Below, in pieces: positions 62,193 to 64,000 of a DNA stretch of 64,000 bases. The first letter of the stretch is position 1. The number at the start of each line of letters is the position of its first letter. Where the stretch lies: the NCBI GenBank assembly GCA_964479585.1, contig CAYZMP010000002.1, positions 1 to 64,000 of the forward strand, read 5' to 3'. The notes under the pieces are model-generated. The model was not told the DNA's origin, searched no databases, and saw nothing but the letters and a program-made list of their open reading frames with translations. Source of the stretch: UBA6182 sp964479585. GTDB lineage: Bacteria; Bacillota_I; Bacilli_A; Erysipelotrichales; Erysipelotrichaceae. The position numbers were made by a program, and so were the translations under genes.

Positions 62193-63062
62193 ATGAAAAA
62201 CAATCCGATGTTAACATTAACCTTGCATGAGCAAGCCATAGCACGACTAAAAAAGACGTATGAAAACAACATCGTGCCTTCTGCTAATCCATACATGGAT
62301 GCGCTCATTAAAATCGATGGTTGCACCATCAGTATTTATACCTCCAAAAAAGTTGTTTTTGCAGGTGCACTAGCGAAAGAAATGGCAACCCTTTTTGGTT
62401 ATCAAGAAACACCATTTTTTGATCATATCGGTTCTGATGAAGTAGGTACTGGTGATTACTTTGGTCCGATTGTTGTTTGTAGTGCATACATTGATCATAA
62501 AACACGTGAACTAGTTAAACACTTACCTATCCGTGATAGCAAAACCATGAGTGATGCACAAGTAGTGCAACTTGCCAAAGAGTTAACCCCTATCGTCGCT
62601 TTTAGTTTGCTTGTGCTAGATAATCGTAAATACAACCAACTTCATGAAACACAAAACATGAACCAAATTAAAGCGAAACTACACAATCAAGCACTGCTTC
62701 ATCTAGTAAAGAAAATCAAACTTACCCCAAAAATCATCGTGGATCAGTTTACACCTGAAAAAAACTACTACCAATATTTACATGATCAAGAAAGCATCGT
62801 AAGAAACATTCAATTTGAAACTAAAGCCGAAAGTAAATATATTGGAGTGGCTATTGCGGCTATCTTAGCACGTGCTTCTTTTTTAAAGGCACTTGATCAA
62901 CTTGAAAGTCAACTTAAGCTCCCATTATTAAAAGGAGCTAGTGATGAGGTAGATAATTGTGGTGTTCAAGTAGTGAAGCAATATGGATGGCCGATACTAG
63001 ATAAAGTAGCGAAGATGCACTTTAAAAACACGCAAAAAATACAAGAAAAACTAAAAAAATGA
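62193..63062 (+). CDS. rnhC: Ribonuclease HIII
   Basis: The 289-residue enzyme removes RNA from RNA-DNA hybrids. It has an N-terminal TBP-like substrate domain (about 5-80) and the type 2 RNase H core with GSDEVGTGDYFGPIVV (first carboxylates, about residue 86), RDSKTM, VDQFTPEKNYY and AESKYIGVAIAAILAR. The GSDE start of the core marks RNase HIII rather than HII. ATG 62193 is chosen over 62175, which lies upstream of the -10; ATG 62208 is also possible. No clear ribosome site is seen, so leaderless translation is possible. Confidence 0.93.
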   Translation: MKNNPMLTLTLHEQAIARLKKTYENNIVPSANPYMDALIKIDGCTISIYTSKKVVFAGALAKEMATLFGYQETPFFDHIGSDEVGTGDYFGPIVVCSAYIDHKTRELVKHLPIRDSKTMSDAQVVQLAKELTPIVAFSLLVLDNRKYNQLHETQNMNQIKAKLHNQALLHLVKKIKLTPKIIVDQFTPEKNYYQYLHDQESIVRNIQFETKAESKYIGVAIAAILARASFLKALDQLESQLKLPLLKGASDEVDNCGVQVVKQYGWPILDKVAKMHFKNTQKIQEKLKK

Positions 63063-63080
63063 CGGAGTTCGTCATTTTTT
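63053..63080. terminator. Bidirectional terminator between rnhC and comEB
   Basis: AAAATGACG / CGTCATTTT, 5-base loop, with A and T runs on both sides. It contains the stop codons of both convergent genes. Confidence 0.85.
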
Positions 63081-63551
63081 AATGGTTACATCAACTTCTA
63101 CTTGATGATCTAATTGAATCAGCTCTACCTCAGCTGCCCTTAACATTCTTTTGCTTGCTTTTACCGCTGCACTATCTGCGTATTTATCATCTTCGTACAC
63201 AATTTTTTTAATACCACTTTGAATAATTGCTTTAGCACATTCATTACAAGGGAAAAGTGAAACATAAATACTACAACCATGCAACGATTGTGTGGCATTT
63301 AAAATAGCGTTTAACTCAGCGTGTACCACATAAGCATATTTTGACTGATCGTATTGATCATCGACTTCCCATGGAAAATCATCATCACTTAATCCTGTTG
63401 GAAAACCATTGTATCCAATACCAACTACTTTTTTATCTAAATTAACAATGCATGCCCCTACTTGAGTGGATGGATCTTTTGAACGTTGCGCGGATAAATG
63501 CGCAAGCCCCATAAAATAATCATCCCAATTTAACACATTATGGCGTTTCAA
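63072..63551 (-). CDS. comEB: dCMP deaminase-family protein (ComEB)
   Basis: The 159-residue cytidine/deoxycytidylate deaminase has the zinc and catalytic motifs VVHAELNAILNA and LFPCNECAKAII, and RSKDPSTQVGACIV. It deaminates dCMP to dUMP for thymidylate supply. Start is TTG 63551: GGAGG lies 8 bases upstream, while the ATG at 63566 is itself part of ATGGAGG. It overlaps the rhomboid gene's end by 14 bases, so translation is coupled. ComEB is often in the comE competence locus, but no comEA/comEC is seen here. Confidence 0.9.
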   Translation of the reverse strand: MKRHNVLNWDDYFMGLAHLSAQRSKDPSTQVGACIVNLDKKVVGIGYNGFPTGLSDDDFPWEVDDQYDQSKYAYVVHAELNAILNATQSLHGCSIYVSLFPCNECAKAIIQSGIKKIVYEDDKYADSAAVKASKRMLRAAEVELIQLDHQVEVDVTIKK

Positions 63552-64000
63552 AATAGTTACCTCCATAATAGTTAATCAGATTATTTTCTAAATTATTTGC
63601 ATACCAATCCCAATTTAAATCTCTTGCATACTCAATAACTCGTTGATCGGTTATTAAATAGTATGGACGATTATTATCATCAACGGCTATCATCATCACT
63701 AACAAAGCGATCAAGCCAATAAAGGCAATTTTCGTGTGCGCACGAATAGCTGCCCAACGCTTGGATTGAGAAAATATGATGGCCAACAATACCCCAGCCA
63801 CAAAGCCACCTAAGTGACCTAGCAAACTAACTGAAGGTAGTAAGCTAATCATCAAATTGATTAGTAAGATTCGAATAAATTGACTACGAACTAGCGGTTG
63901 TTTGATCATGCCACTTTCAAAGGTGTACACAAGCAAAGCACCCATTAAACCATAAAGTCCACCACTAGAACCAACGACAACACTGTTGCCTTGACCGACA
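63538..64000 (-). CDS. Rhomboid-family intramembrane serine protease (N-terminus outside window)
   Basis: The frame is open to the right edge, giving the C-terminal 153 residues. It contains the catalytic serine motif VVGSSGGLYGLMGAL and the catalytic histidine in SLLGHLGGFVAGVLL, the usual dyad of rhomboid proteases, with four visible hydrophobic spans. A cytoplasm- or surface-facing tail of about 60 residues follows. It precedes comEB in the same transcript. Substrate unknown. Confidence 0.88.
   Translation of the reverse strand, partial: VGQGNSVVVGSSGGLYGLMGALLVYTFESGMIKQPLVRSQFIRILLINLMISLLPSVSLLGHLGGFVAGVLLAIIFSQSKRWAAIRAHTKIAFIGLIALLVMMIAVDDNNRPYYLITDQRVIEYARDLNWDWYANNLENNLINYYGGNYFETP

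Noticed and set aside
1..64000. Reassignment of TGA to tryptophan (Mollicute code)
   Set aside because: TGA ends many genes, including several in ATGA overlaps, and Trp is encoded by TGG throughout.
1..64000. CRISPR array, prophage or toxin-antitoxin module
   Set aside because: I saw no regularly spaced repeats, cas genes, phage structural genes or paired small toxin/antitoxin frames.

Overview
The window looks like a chromosomal segment of a low-G+C, cell-walled Firmicute, most likely Erysipelotrichia or a close relative of the Mollicutes. The base composition is AT-rich. The cell-division set sepF-divIVA sits next to ileS. There are paired FemAB/MurM-type cell-wall enzymes, T-box leaders, HrcA- and CcpA-type sites and PTS regulators. 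TGA is used as a normal stop, often in ATGA overlaps. Most genes lie on the minus strand, so operons read right to left. Species assignment is inference; no rRNA is present. Layout from the left: a VanZ-like gene (cut by the window edge), two FemAB-like peptidyltransferases and a SpoU/TrmH RNA methyltransferase form one overlapping minus-strand operon (1-3598). An Asp/Glu racemase (+) and a large membrane-anchored surface protein follow. Next come ileS with its T-box, divIVA and sepF (7.1-10.9 kb), then a GNAT gene. A plus-strand polyphosphate operon CHAD-ppx-ppk-small membrane protein occupies 12.2-16.4 kb. Nitrogen genes gdhA and type III glutamine synthetase and an ABC exporter pair run to 22.3 kb. 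A sugar-PTS locus (22.4-29.7 kb) holds split transketolase, Ula-type IIB, IIC and IIA, a HAD phosphatase with a membrane tail and a PRD-type regulator; a 22-bp palindrome lies in front of both the PTS operon and the regulator. Then come hpf, a zinc phospholipase C-like protein, alanine dehydrogenase, and a GntR-ABC operon with tandem palindromes in its promoter, divergent from a lipoprotein (to 35.5 kb). From 35.6 to 48 kb lie ppdK, valS with its T-box, a potassium module (KdpD/KdpE-like two-component system, TPR protein, two RCK proteins, TrkH), a TspO-like protein and a CPBP protease. From 48 to 54 kb, tig-lon-ysxC is headed by a near-perfect CIRCE element, preceded by an uncharacterised protein and an MFS transporter. 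An 1128-bp IS481-like element with an unusually long 25-bp flanking direct repeat sits just upstream of the MFS promoter, followed by tRNA-Arg(UCU). The right end holds a PH-domain-like gene broken by a frameshift in a T7 tract, the cvpA-mutS2-uvrC-murI-phosphoesterase operon, rnhC (+), comEB and a truncated rhomboid protease. I see no CRISPR array, prophage, rRNA or replication origin. The most informative features are regulatory: the CIRCE site on tig-lon-ysxC, the paired PTS operators, the GntR tandem operator and the IS target duplication.
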